DNA of 64,000 bases from Alisma plantago-aquatica (taxonomy: Eukaryota; Streptophyta; Magnoliopsida; Alismatales; Alismataceae). The notes under the pieces are model-generated. The model made no database searches, had not been told where the DNA came from, and worked only from the letters and a program-made list of their open reading frames with translations. The position numbers and the translations under genes were made by a program. The stretch is taken from positions 564,692,906-564,756,905 of the forward strand of contig OY856410.1 in assembly GCA_963693085.1 (NCBI GenBank), read 5' to 3'. Of the stretch, positions 34,441 through 45,545 are shown piece after piece. Numbering within the stretch: the stretch's first letter is position 1; every line of letters starts with the position of its first letter.

Positions 34441-35539
34441 ATAGCACCCGCACAAGCCAGACTCTTCACCTTTCTCTATTTCATTCCCGGTAGAGGTTAG
34501 GTCCGATGATTCGCTACTCGTCGCCACTCGTTGCTCCTCTACTCATTTCCGCTCGTTGCTCCTATACTCACCGCAGCTTCCACCACTCACTACTCCTCTA
34601 CTTGCCGCCGCCTCTCACTACTCCAACCGCCTGCTCTCCTATTCGCTACTCTGGCCACTGCTCCTTGCTCTTGCTCACCTGCTCGCCGCCACCGCCGTGA
34701 AGGTACCCTTCTTTCTCTACTGACAACCATTGGCTGCCCCCCTAACCTCTGGGTGTGGGCAATGGGTGAGGGATGCTAACATTGGATCTTAGACCAATCC
34801 TCAAATCAGTAATTTTATACATGTTTGAGTACATTAGGGTTCTAATCTACCCTTTTGTCCTATATTTGATGCTAATTGTGCATATATGTTGAGTTTGGGA
34901 CTTTAGTGATGGACTTTGTCCTAAGTTGCTATTTTTTCATCTAATATGAACTCTAGTCTCATCTATCCTATCTTAGAAATCAGTAGTACATTGATGTAAT
35001 ATCAACTAAGGGCCCAAGGTCAGCGCCCCCCCCTTTCTATATTATCAATGAGCTTCATCTTACTCTTACTTAAGAAAAGGTTCTTCTTAATCTCTTATAC
35101 ATTACTATATTTAAGGTTAGTTTGTCTACTAGAGTGTGGGGATTAACCATTTTGCCTGTAGCATATAACATTGCATTGTGAATTATTGCATGTTTGAAAC
35201 TATTGGATTCTTGATTTATTATTTAATAATGCTCTATAGATTATGTACTTATCGTGTCTATTAAAATACTATAGTAGAGACATATGTATATGAAATAAGA
35301 GTATCAATAAATCATCAATGAAACCTAGATATGACATTAGAATGACATTTTTTGGGGTGATGGGTTCATGGTATATAAGTAATGAGACTTTAATTCAATG
35401 GGTAACTTTGTCATTGTGATTTACATACTCTAACAAGATCTGGAATGTGTTTGAACCTTGATCTGATATCCAAATTATGAGTGATGCAATGTAAGTGAGT
35501 AAATACATGTAGTGGTGGTGAAATCTTATGTCTGTGTTC
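34441..35539 (+). other. Cac1 5' non-coding region with a GC-rich exon-like block
   Basis: 34475-34702 is markedly C/G-rich with repeated CTCCT, CTCGCC and CCGCC, unlike its AT-rich surroundings. It ends in CCGTGAAGGTACCC, which could be a splice donor (AAG|GTACCC). Short frames in it are low-complexity Ser/Pro/Leu strings and are not convincing proteins. The remainder to 35539 is AT-rich with no recognised feature. Confidence 0.4.
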
Positions 35540-35770
35540 TTTTATAATTCATTTATCTTATTTTTAATTTTTGCTTTTATTTTATTTACTTCCTTACACA
35601 ACTTAGTTATATAAAAAAATAGTCTACTCAATCCAACCTTGTTAATCACTTTTTCTTAATTGAACTAAAATCCAAATTGGCCTTAAGAAAATATGTCCTT
35701 AGGTTCGATCCTAAAAATTTAATGTGATCAGACCCACCTACTTATGAGTGGTGTTATATTTTGTTAGCTT
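35540..35770 (+). mobile_element. Possible fragment of an Athila-type LTR 3' end inside Cac1
   Basis: A T-rich run, then 'TAGGTTCGATCCTAAA' and a 'CCCACCTACTTATGAGTGGTG' type stem (35695-35760), repeat the architecture of the Athila LTR end at 8510-8690 (GGGTTCGATCCTAAGC, CACTTGCAGGTGGTG). Similarity is clear in order and in the core motif, but diverged. No LTR start or interior is visible. Confidence 0.35.
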
Positions 35771-35772
35771 TG

Positions 35773-36785
35773 AATCCCGTCTAAGATTTACTGATTAGGA
35801 GTAAATCTTGGATAGTCCCCGGTTTGGTACTGTTCTTGAACACCTAATCTCACTTAGGATGTAAGTGTATAATGTGTTTTGGGTTTTCAAGAAAAATTCG
35901 ACAGCATTTCCCCATCTGTTCTCCAAGTACAAATGTATTTGGAGAACAGATGGGGAAATGCTGCCGAAATTTTCTTGAAAACCGAATACACATTATACAC
36001 TTACTAGTGAGATTAGGTGTTCAATAATGGGATAGATGGTACACATTTATTATATATAAGATTGACAGTGCATGCATTTGTTGGCCTAGAAACCCGTCCA
36101 AGATTTACTGATTAGGAGTAAATCTTGGAATTTCCCCAGTTTGGGACTATTCTTGAACACCTAATCTCACTTAGGATGTAAGTGTAAAATGTGTATTGGG
36201 TTTTTAAGAAAATTTCAGTAACACTTCCCCGTTTATCTATGTACATATGTACTTGGAGAACAGTGGGGAAATGTTGTCGAAATTCTCTTGAAAACCCAAT
36301 ACACATTATACACTTACTAGTGAGATTAGGTGTTCAAGAATGGGATAGGTGGTACACATTTATTATATATAAGAATGACAACACATGTATTTGTTGGCCA
36401 AAAAACCCGTACAAGATTTACTCATTAGGAGTAAATCTTGGATAGTCCCTAATCTCACTTAGGATGTAAGTGTATAATGTGTATTGGGTTTTCAAAAAAA
36501 TTGGATACCATTTCCCCGTTTGTTCTCTAAGTACATAAGTACTTAGAGAACAATGGGGAATGCTGCTGAAATTGTATTGAAAACCCAATACACATTATAC
36601 ACTTACTAGTGAGATTAGGTGTTCAATAATGGGAAAGGTGGTACACATTTATTATATATAAGAATGACAACAAATGTATTTGTTGTCCTAGAAACCCGTC
36701 CAAGATTTACTCATTAGGAGTAAATCTTAAATAGTCCCCAGTTTGGGACTGTTCTTGAAAACTTAATCTCACTTAGGATGTTTTA
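35773..36785 (+). repeat. ~315-bp tandem repeats, each containing a long hairpin, upstream of the Cac1 transposase
   Basis: Units start with AA(T/C)CCCGT at 35773, 36091, 36404 and 36693 (steps of 318, 313 and 289 bp; the fourth is partial). Each begins with a small stem AAGATTTACT...AGTAAATCTT. Units 1 to 3 then contain a long inverted repeat: 35833-36027, 36150-36340 and 36448-36619. Arms are ~85-95 bp with roughly 90% pairing and a loop of only a few bases (centre GTACATATGTAC in unit 2). Confidence 0.92.
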
Positions 36786-36900
36786 ACCATTCATTATATA
36801 TAAGGCCTTAAACCCTAAAGTGTTAACCATAAACTGTAATCTTTTAATTGTAGACCCTAATCTTGTTCTAATATATACTTGTATTCTCTTTGATCATAGA

Positions 36901-39637
36901 ATGGATAGATCATGGATGTCCATTCCAAATCACTGCACCCTAGAGTTTATTTCTAGTCTTGATCAATTTATTAGATTTGTCGAGGGACATAGGTAACAAC
37001 CTGGAGATAGGTTCTACTGTCCATGTAGGCATTGCGGTAACAACTTGAAAGTCTGCACTGGTGACGAAATCAAAAGTCATGTCATGTGCAATAGGATTGT
37101 ACAAGGCTATACAGAATGACACTAGCATAGAGAGATTTCAAACCTAAAATCAGTTGATGTCGATAGCAGTGCTTGTGTGAAAGAATAAATTTCCTTCGAT
37201 GACGTAGATGTAAACAAACTACTTCCAGTAGACATTGTTGATACGATGTGGCATAGTTGTGGGGTAGAGCACACCGATCCACCTCCCATGTTTAGAAACA
37301 TTGAGCATGATGCTTAGATACTGTTATACACAAGTTGTACGTTTACGAAGCTTAGCGTTGTGTTGAGATTGTATAAGATGAAAGCTAACAATAGATGGAG
37401 TGACAAATGCTTCACGTCATTGTTGTCTTTGTTGAAAGAAATTCTTCCTGAAGGAAACAAGCTGCCAATCTCAACATACCATTTAAAGAAATTGTTGTGC
37501 CCCATGAGAATGGAGGCCAAGAAGATACACACATGCCCGAATGATTATGTATTATTTCAAAAGGACTATGTCGATTTGAAAGATTGTCTAAAATGTGGTG
37601 CGTAAAGGTATAACTTGATGACTTCGGGGGAGTCCAAAACTGGTTCTCCTGCCAAGGTGATGTGGTATCTACCTGTAATACCACAGTTTCAACGCTTGTT
37701 TGCCAATCTAGTAGATGTGAAGAATTTGAGGTGGCATGCAGATGTAAACAAAAATTATGATGGGATCCTACGACATGCATTTGATTCCCCACAGTGGAAG
37801 AAGATTGATTTATTGTACCCTAAATTCGGTGAAGAAGTCAGGAATCTAAGACTTGGGCTTTGTACAGATGGGATGAATCCGTACGGTAAATTAAGCATCC
37901 AACATATAACTTGACTAGTTATGCTTGTTATATACATTCTTCCCACTGGTTGTGTATGAAAAATAAGTACGTTATGTTGTCGTTATTGATATCGGGACCT
38001 AAACAACCTGAAAATGATATCGACATTTATCTTGAACCTATGATTGATGACTTGAAGAAGCTCTGGTGTGAAGGTGTGATGACCTATGATGCTTCACGAA
38101 GAGAGACATTTCATTTGCATGCTATGCTATTTTGCACCATGAATGACTTTCCAGCATATGGGAATTTGTCTGGATATAGTGTCAAAGGATCTAAAGCGTG
38201 TCCTATATGTGAACATAACACTGATTCAATATGAGTAAAACACAGTAGAAAGATTGTATATCTTATTCATCGAAGGTTTCTTCCAAAATTCCATCCATAT
38301 CGTCGGTTGCACAATGCATTCAATGGACGGAATGAGGAACGAAGTGCACCTAAACCTATACCAGGGGAGGATGTATATGAAAGAGTAAAAGACATTTCCA
38401 ATGAATTTGGTAAGAGATCACAATGTACGATGGCCACACAGAGTGACAAATCTTTATTCAAGAAGAAGTCAATATTTTGGGATCTTCCTTATTGGATTTC
38501 TTAGGCAGTCAGGCATTGTATCGATATCATGCACGTTGAGAAAAATGTTTGTGATAGCATAATCATACTCTATTGAATATAGAAGGTAAGATTAAAGATG
38601 GGATAAAATCCAGAATGGACCTACATGAAATGGGAGTAAGGACATAATTAATAGAAGTAGTTAGTAGTGATTGGAGAACATACTTACCACCCACGTGTTA
38701 TACATTGTCTAGAAAGGAGAAGAAAGCTTTTTGTGAATTCTTGGTAAATGTTAAGGTGCCACAGGGTTACTCATCCAACATCCATAGATTGGTATCAATG
38801 AAAGATATGAAGTTGATAGGTCTTAAATCTCATGATTGTCACACTCTAATGCAACAAATATTGCCCATGGTAATTCGATCTATATTGCGGAAGCATGTAT
38901 GGTTTGAAATCACCAGACTTTGTTTCTTTTTCAACAGTTTGTGCAGCAACATTATTGACCCTGATACTCTTGATAAATTGCAAAGAGAAGTGGTTATTAC
39001 CCTATGTCATCTTGAGATGTATTTTCCTCCTTCGTTCTTTGATATCATGTTACATCTTGTTGTCCACTTGACTAGGGAAGTGAAAATGTTGGGACCAATT
39101 TTAATGCACTGGATGTATCCCTTTGAACGATACATGAGCATTTATAAAGGTGATGTTTGAAACCATTATCGGCCCGAAGGGAGTATTATTGAGGGTTATG
39201 TGGTGAGAGAGGTTATGGATTTTCGCAAAGACTTTTTGAGTGGTAATGACGCTCCTGTTAATGACAAGAATATTGAGGAGCATTTTGGCAAAGGAATTTT
39301 TAGATCACGGATGAAAGTAATCAGCTGTGAGGAGTTGGAACAAGGTCACTTGTCTATTTTACACAACATCGACGAAGTGAGATTTTATATCGAGGAACAT
39401 ACCAATTTCATCAAGAGACAATATCCTTGAGCCAATTCAATGTGGCTTGCTGGAGAGCATAACAAGACATTCATTAAGTGGTTTGAAGATAAAGTCTTAC
39501 ATCAACTATCTCAAACACCAGATACTCTTACTAAAACTATTAAATGCCACACATTTAAACTAAAATTGAATGTTATGTCTTATGAAGGATTTGACATAAA
39601 TGCATTCTCATACTACACAAAGCTTCAAGATGATAAG
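36901..39637 (+). pseudogene. CACTA TNP2-type transposase (N-terminal and central parts), multiple stops and frameshifts
   Basis: The enzyme would excise and reinsert the transposon. ATG 36901 opens MDRSWMSIPNHCTLEFISSL, the Transpos_assoc domain, with a CPC.HC.N zinc-like piece near 37020-37045. Transposase_21 follows: 'LLKEILPEGNKLPISTYHLK', 'KKIHTCPNDYVLF', 'WHADVNKNYDGILRHAFDSP', GLCTDGMNPYG (37855-37885), 'GVMTYDASRRETFHLHAML', 'FPAYGNLSGYSVKGSKACPIC', 'LPKFHPYRRLHNAFNG' and 'HCIDIMHVEKNVCDSI' (~38515-38560). DUF4218-like sequence spans ~38800-39200 ('MHWMYPFERYMSIYKGDV'). At least eight stops or shifts are visible. Lard-A interrupts it at 39638, inside '...YYTKLQDDK'. Confidence 0.9.
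39633..39637 (+). repeat. Lard-A target-site duplication, left copy
   Basis: ATAAG directly before the LTR end TGTAACGACA. It is identical to 52772-52776 on the other side of the element. Confidence 0.92.
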
Positions 39638-41093
39638 TGTAACGACACTCGCCATCGTTAAGATAACAAGTGCCATTAACAATAATAAAACATGCGGAAG
39701 CAAATCATTTGCAGCGGAATTATTGAAAATCACTAAAAATTAAAACTTTTTCAAAGAGATCCATTCACAGGAAAACTCTTTATCCAAGAACCAAAGTATT
39801 TCAAATTCATCCTGGTTCAAAAGCACACAACCTGTATCATTCCTTTTCAAGGATTACAATATTGATTGCCCTGTTAACAAATATACATAGGAAATATAAA
39901 ACTTTGAGGCACTAAGTGAAAACTCCGATTGATTCATTTAAAACTCCGAGGACCTGAGAGTACAAAGACGACACATAGGACTACTATCTATATGACTTGA
40001 CAAACAATATCTCCACCTGAGATCTCATTGTTGTCCTTGTTGTTGCTGTTGCTTCTGCTCATCTCTGTTCTTAGGAATTTCCTACCTTGCCTCCCATGCA
40101 TACCTAAAAATGTTTCCCACGGGGGTGAGACATTGAAAATCGCCCCAGCGAGAGATATAACTCTCCGCCAAAACATTGTTATTGCAGTTTATTAAAATAA
40201 AACTGAGCAGGGGTTACTTTTACCATATCAGGCAGAATTATTCATCATAGAATAGAATACGATAATCTCCTATTCTCAAGGAGAGCATTGCATCTACCCA
40301 TGGTAGATAACTAATTCATCTGTCTACTTTGTAGAGAATATAAAGAGACATAAATAACATTTATCTCCTAAGGAATGCACAAAGAAATGCAACATCAACC
40401 AATGAATCTCCGTATTCAATCCTTAAGCAAACATGCTATACGGCTGATTACATTTTACAATCATATTTAAGCTCTGAGGAGATGAGGTATACCGCTCATA
40501 CTCCAATCGGCCATTGCGAAGTCAAAACCGGTACCATACATAGGTCTAGGGAAGAGTCGGGTTCCCATGACCTCACTACCTCTCGGTCAGTGCGAGAGAA
40601 CCTGCAGGACATCTGGTGTCTCTACTACATTGCTAGCCAGGGTATACTGGCAACTTCTCTATAGAGGCAGTGCCAGTTGCTCTCTCTTCGCAATCATGAG
40701 ATTTCATGTTTATCTCCATCGATCCAGTATTAACCTTGGGAGATGTGTACAACATCTGGCCCAAATCATCGGGAGATTAGTGATACATCTATCCCGACCT
40801 ATTCATGAAGGATTTGAGAGGTTTCTTGTTTACCTCATCACAATCACTTCAAGAGGACGTAAGGATATTTTCGCCCATTGACCCCCGTATATTCAAAAAT
40901 ATACAAAATCCAGGATATGCCGCGGAGCAACCTGTTTCACCATCACCTATTCCTGACGATGATGGATCTATGGTCAGAGAACTACATGAATAGATTTCAC
41001 TTGATTAATTAAGTACATTATCATATTCTTTTAGCATCATTCAAGTTCTCAAACATATTTTATTCAAACAAATGCTATAAAGAGACATGTACC

Positions 41094-41282
41094 ACTTTCA
41101 TCAGATACTTATTCACATGGCTCAGAAGCCATTCACATCTTGTCACCTCTCACTAGGCAACAACTTTATTCACATGGCTCACAAGGCCATTCACATCTTG
41201 TCACCTCTCACTAGGAAACAACTTTATTCACATGGCTCACAAGGCCATTCACATCTTGTCACCTCTCACTAGGCAACAACTT
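41094..41282. repeat. 58-bp tandem repeat in Lard LTRs (also 48327-48570, 55435-55680, 62768-63020)
   Basis: The unit contains TTCACATGGCTCACAAGGCC then ATTCACATCTTGTCACCTCT and CACTAGGCAACAACTTTA. The left LTR of Lard-A has three units. The right LTR of Lard-A and both Lard-B LTRs have four. The first unit of each array has its own variant (CAGAAGCC, CAGATGCC or CATAAGCC). Confidence 0.92.
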
Positions 41283-41812
41283 TAAAACAAAGGCTTACAA
41301 GCCCATACTAATCTTGTTACTTCTTTCTAAGTAACAAAAACATAATGGCACATATAGCCAATCAACTCTTATCAAATAAACATCATAGCTCATACCTGGC
41401 TATGATCATCACCTCATGAGACCTACATGATTGTCACACATGATAATAGACTTATCAAGTTCACAACACATCATGCAAAACAGGGTAACACCACTATTCC
41501 CTTTCTAAGGTTAAGGTTTACCATCAATTAGGGCTTTTCATCCTTTTACCCAAAGCTAGGGTTAGGATTACCATTTCACATATAATTAGGGTTTCATATT
41601 TGTATTATCACTCCAACCCTAATTTATTGCTACACTCCTATGGGAGCATACATTGATATCATAAGTACTCATTCATACTTATTACATTCATCATGTATCA
41701 TTAAATGATTATCATCATAAGGTATGAGTTTCTCTCTCATCCTTAGGCTGGAAATTAACAAAACGACCATGTTAGATCACTTTCAATTCAGCTCTAAGTC
41801 AGGCATAGAGCA

Positions 41813-41925
41813 CCACGGCCGTGTAACCAAGAACGGCCGTGCAAAGGGAAGCAACCACGGCTGTGCTACCTTGCACGGTCGTGCAAAGTAAAGCTACCAC
41901 GGCCGTGCTACCTTACACGGCCGTG
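41813..41925. repeat. Array of six CACGGCCGTG palindromes in the Lard-A left LTR (copies at 49105, 56213, 63552)
   Basis: Ten-base palindromes start at 41813, 41832, 41856, 41874, 41898 and 41916. Spacing alternates 19, 24, 18, 24, 18, so they form three doublets of ~42 bp period. Variants are CpG transitions (CGGCTGTG, CGGTCGTG). The other three LTR copies hold the same six sites with more transitions. Confidence 0.92.
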
Positions 41926-42120
41926 CTACAGAAGTTCACCTCATGAATCATATTCAAGTATGAATTCTATTCTTTCATTAGGGATTAGGGTTTCACATAC
42001 CATCTCCCTTCTTTAGAATAGAGATTGCATATAGCATCACCCTTCATTAGGGATTTCATATCACATTGCCCATAATTAGGGTTTACTAATCATTCCCAAT
42101 TAGGGTTTCTCATGAAATCA

Positions 42121-42260
42121 CCCTCAATTAGGATTTCACATGGATACACCCTCAGTTAGGGTTTCACATGGATTCACCCTCAGTTAGGGTTTCACATGGA
42201 TTCATCCTCAACTAGGGTTTCACTTGGATACACCCTCAACTAGGGTTTAATATTCATCCT
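42121..42260. repeat. 28-bp tandem repeat carrying TTAGGGTTT (also ~49400, 56516, 63855)
   Basis: Units with CCCTCA(A/G)TTAGGGTTTCAC and then ATGGAT(T/A)CA begin at 42121, 42149, 42177, 42205 and 42233, a constant 28 bp. Lard-B left has fewer units. The TTTAGGG-like core resembles the plant telomere unit, but spacing and flanks rule out a telomere array. Confidence 0.88.
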
Positions 42261-42725
42261 AATTAGTGATTTCGTATGTAGACAACCTCCTATTAGGTTA
42301 TACATGGAATCAACCTCAATTAGGGTTTACATCATGTATTGGATCCATGCATTTGTTATGCATTACTGATAAGTACCATTAAGGGTGTCTCTCACCTAAT
42401 TACATTAGGTTTCCAAAATGGTTTGATCAATTGGACCTTCAATAACATGAGGTATCCAATTGAATTAGGGTTTCCAATGTTGATTCCTTCAATCATTGAA
42501 TTCATGGAACCAATCATCAATTGGACCTATACTCATAAATCAATTGAGTTTAATAGGTCAACCTTCAAATGATTTGACCCTCAATTGACCCTCAATTGAT
42601 CATCAGTTAGGGTTTGATTCAATTGAATTAGGGCTTGGAATCGATGATCCTTCAACACTAATCAATGCAGAACTAGTTGCATTGAAACCATTGAAACATC
42701 ATCCAAATTGGGTATGACCTGACCC

Positions 42726-43205
42726 CAAATGGTCTTGAGGTCGTTTGTATGACCTCCAAACGGTCGTGAGACCGTTTTCCCATCATATAAATCAAATCTA
42801 AGCCATCCAATTAGAGTTTGGTTCATTGGATTGATCACCAAATCAGCATTAAATTGTTTAACAGCTTGGTACCTTTAGACCTTCAAACACCTAACCATAC
42901 TCAACCCTATACCTCCAAACGGTCTTGGGTGACCACCAAACGGTCTTTAGACCATTTGGATGAGCTAAAAATGGTCTTGAGACCGTTTGGCCCATCCAAC
43001 CTTTGGATTTTAGTGAAAAATCATCAAGGATTGATCTATCGAGTTGATCAACAAATCAGCATTTAGTTGCAGTATGATTTGGTACCTTTGTACCTTCAAT
43101 TGGTCAACTATACTTTACTCCAGACCTCCAAACGGTCTTGGGGTGATCCCCAAACGGTCTTGAGACCGTTTGGGTGATCTCCAAATGGTCTTGAAACCGT
43201 TTGGG
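42726..43205. repeat. AAACGGTCT-TG-AGACCGTTT dyads in the Lard-A left LTR (copies near 50000, 57090)
   Basis: Nine-base arms AAACGGTCT and AGACCGTTT are separated by two bases, in full or decayed form, at ~42726, 42767, 42907, 42936, 42970, 43130, 43153 and 43181. Single copies continue in each 198-bp unit to ~44050. The same core occurs in the Athila-like LTR at 6737-7330. Confidence 0.88.
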
Positions 43206-43222
43206 CTAATCAACCCAAAAAT

Positions 43223-44015
43223 CTCAACTTAACTCATTGGAATTTCAGCACTGTTTTCAGTTAGGGTTTGCCTAATTGATTAGCCTTCAACTCATGATTC
43301 CTTGGGAGTTAACCCCTAAAATTTGGTGAGTCGTTATACCACATCATTAGGAACATTAATCCCAAATGGTAAACGCTTTTTCAACGCACTCAAACGGTTT
43401 TGCAACCGTTTTCCCAAACAGGTCAAATTAATCAGGTTGAAAATCAGCACTTAATCCAATTAGGTTTCCCTAATTCATTAGCCTTCAACCTACGATTCCT
43501 TTGGAGTTAACCCTTAAGATTTTTAGGGTCATTAACCAACATCATTAGAAACAGGAATCTCAAACGTTAAACGCTTGGTCAACTCCACCAAACGGTCTTG
43601 AAACCGTTTTCCCAAAAAGGTCAAGTTAATCAGGTTGAAAATCAGCACTTAATCCAATTAGGTTTCCCTAATTGATTAGGCTTCAACTCACGATTCCTTT
43701 GGAGTTAACCCCTCAAATTTGGAGGGTTATTAAAAAACATCATTATGAACAGGAATCCCAAACGGTCAACGCTTGGTCAACCATATCAAATGGTTTTGAA
43801 ACCGTTTTCCCAAACAGGTCCAGTTAATCAGGTTGAAAATCAGCACTTAATTCAATTCAATTTGCCTAATTCATTGGCCTTCAACCTATGATTAATTTGG
43901 AGTTAACCCCTCAAATTTGGAGGGTCATTATACTACATAATTAAGAACAAGATTCCCAAACGGTCAATGCTTGGTCAACTCAACCAAACGGTCTTGAAAC
44001 CGTTTGCCTCCAAAC
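43223..44015. repeat. ~198-bp tandem repeat in the Lard-A left LTR (copies ~50500-51295, ~57585-58190)
   Basis: The landmark GGTC(A/C)A(A/G)TTAATCAGG starts at 43421, 43619 and 43817, exactly 198 bp apart. A more diverged unit precedes them. Each unit ends with an AAACGGT...ACCGTTTTCCC dyad. Lard-B left has only two landmark copies (~57790 and ~57985), which accounts for most of its shorter LTR. Confidence 0.9.
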
Positions 44016-45493
44016 GGTTTGCAAACCGTTTGGTCACCAAACGGTTTTGATGAAACCGCTTGGTTCCCACCTTTAGAAACCGTTTTCTCCCAAGATATTT
44101 GGTGAGGTGCTAGCTTATGATGATTTCATCATCATCAAGCTCTAAACCCACGAAATCTCCTGTGATTTCCATGGAAATTGCATCAATTATCCAAAGTTAA
44201 TTTCGGAAATGTAGAAATGATCACCAATTGATAAGGAATTGATTGCAATAACAAAGTTAGGGTTTCAAGTTATAAAACCCACCTCCAATTTAGCTACAAA
44301 GCTCCAAGCTCACGCCATTAATGGTGGATGAAGCTCTTGCAACTCCCCCTAGGATCGTCCTCAAGAATTTGATTGCAAAAGTTGGCTAGGGTTGAAGAGG
44401 AGATCGAAATAAGAAAGAATCCATAATTTATTTTCGATTTCCACCATGAAATCATGAAGAACAAGGGTCAAGAAGCTTACCAACAGGTTGGGGCTCGTCC
44501 TCCTATTTCTACTAAGTCCCCTTGAGCTCACCCAAAGCAAAGGAAGAAGAAAGGGCCGAAACAGCATTTCAATTGATTTGGAAAAGGCACTCTTATAAGG
44601 AAATTGATGAGAGAGAAAATGCATTATTATGATGCATTTAATTCCAAAAATATGGCCGCATCTTCCCCCTCAAATTCCCCTCAAAATCCTTAAGGACGAG
44701 GCTATCTTCATTTCCTCATATTCCTCTCAATTATCCACGATTTAAAGAAAAGCAAATTAAGCACCTTAGTGCTTATTATATTAATATCCCATATGTGAGT
44801 GGATATTACTTTTCTTTATAATAAGGTGAGTGGAATTTCACCTACTTGAGATATTTTCGTTCCTTATCTTGGAAAAAGAACGTCCATACTTATTCAAAAT
44901 CAACCAATAACATTTTGATTGAAGGCCCTTTAATTAATACATTCATTTTTGCCCTAAATTGAATTAGGGTTTCACTTAGGATTAAATTTTGATTATTTTA
45001 ATATCAAGATTCTCTCTCCTCCAACTTAATTCAAAGGAGATTCCCCTCTCATTTTCTTTGCTCTACATGATTCCAAGAAACATTAAGGACCTTATTGAAG
45101 TGGTAATTTGCATATTGAATCCTAGATTTTGGGTAAATTGCACTTTCATTCAAAACTAGGTTTTAATGCACAAGGATTGCTTTACAAGCTTAATCTTGGT
45201 GTCCAAGCTTGTGGAAACCATACTACTACATCATATTCATCCTTATGATGTCTCAACATCAGAGGAACATCTTATCATGTGAAATTTGTAATTTAACCCC
45301 TCAACTTGGGTAATTTGCACTTTAGTCCAAAATAAGCAATCATTGCTTCAACATTGTTCAAACAGGACCAAAATTGAAACATAGGTTTCTCATGATCCCT
45401 AATCACTTTCCAAAAGATAAGATTAAGAATATAATCATCTTTCTTAATAAAAACACCTAGGGTTAAGGCATAGCCCAGGTCAGGGATGCTACA

Positions 45494-45545
45494 AATTATA
45501 AACCCCTAACAAGGATTTCGTCCCTGAAATCCCAGATAAAGGAAA
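45494..45545 (-). promoter_or_regulatory. Lard-A 3' tail and PPT region
   Basis: Read on the - strand: a GGGATTTCAGGGACGAAATCC stretch, CTTGTTAGGGG, then TTTATAATT up to the LTR. It closely matches the Tek1 pol tail at 30303-30350, including AGGGGTTTATA next to the LTR. The purine-rich AGGGG is the PPT candidate. Confidence 0.7.

Larger units (their letters stand above)
39638..45493 (-). mobile_element. Lard-A 3' LTR (left copy), 5856 bp
   Basis: On the - strand it starts TGTAGCATCCCTGACCTGGG and ends GAGTGTCGTTACA. It contains the 58-bp array (three units, 41094-41282), CACGGCCGTG array (41813-41925), 28-bp array (42121-42260), dyad region (42726-43205) and 198-bp tandem repeats (43223-44015). 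No gene is recognised. Short frames on both strands are repeat-derived. Confidence 0.9.

Noticed and set aside
34506..34779. Ser/Pro/Leu-rich frames in the CACTA 5' region
   Set aside because: Low-complexity translation of a C-rich block in two frames at once. No domain or plausible start.
41087..41272. Short open frame with repeated HMAHKAIH peptide, recurring in other Lard LTRs
   Set aside because: It is the translation of the 58-bp tandem repeat, on the strand opposite to the element, with unit number varying between copies.
41094..41282. CRISPR-like repeat-spacer pattern
   Set aside because: The whole 58-bp unit is repeated, with no unique spacers. The context is a plant LTR.
42060..42330. 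Possible interstitial telomere array
   Set aside because: TTAGGGTTT occurs once per 28-bp unit with other sequence between, not as contiguous TTTAGGG repeats.
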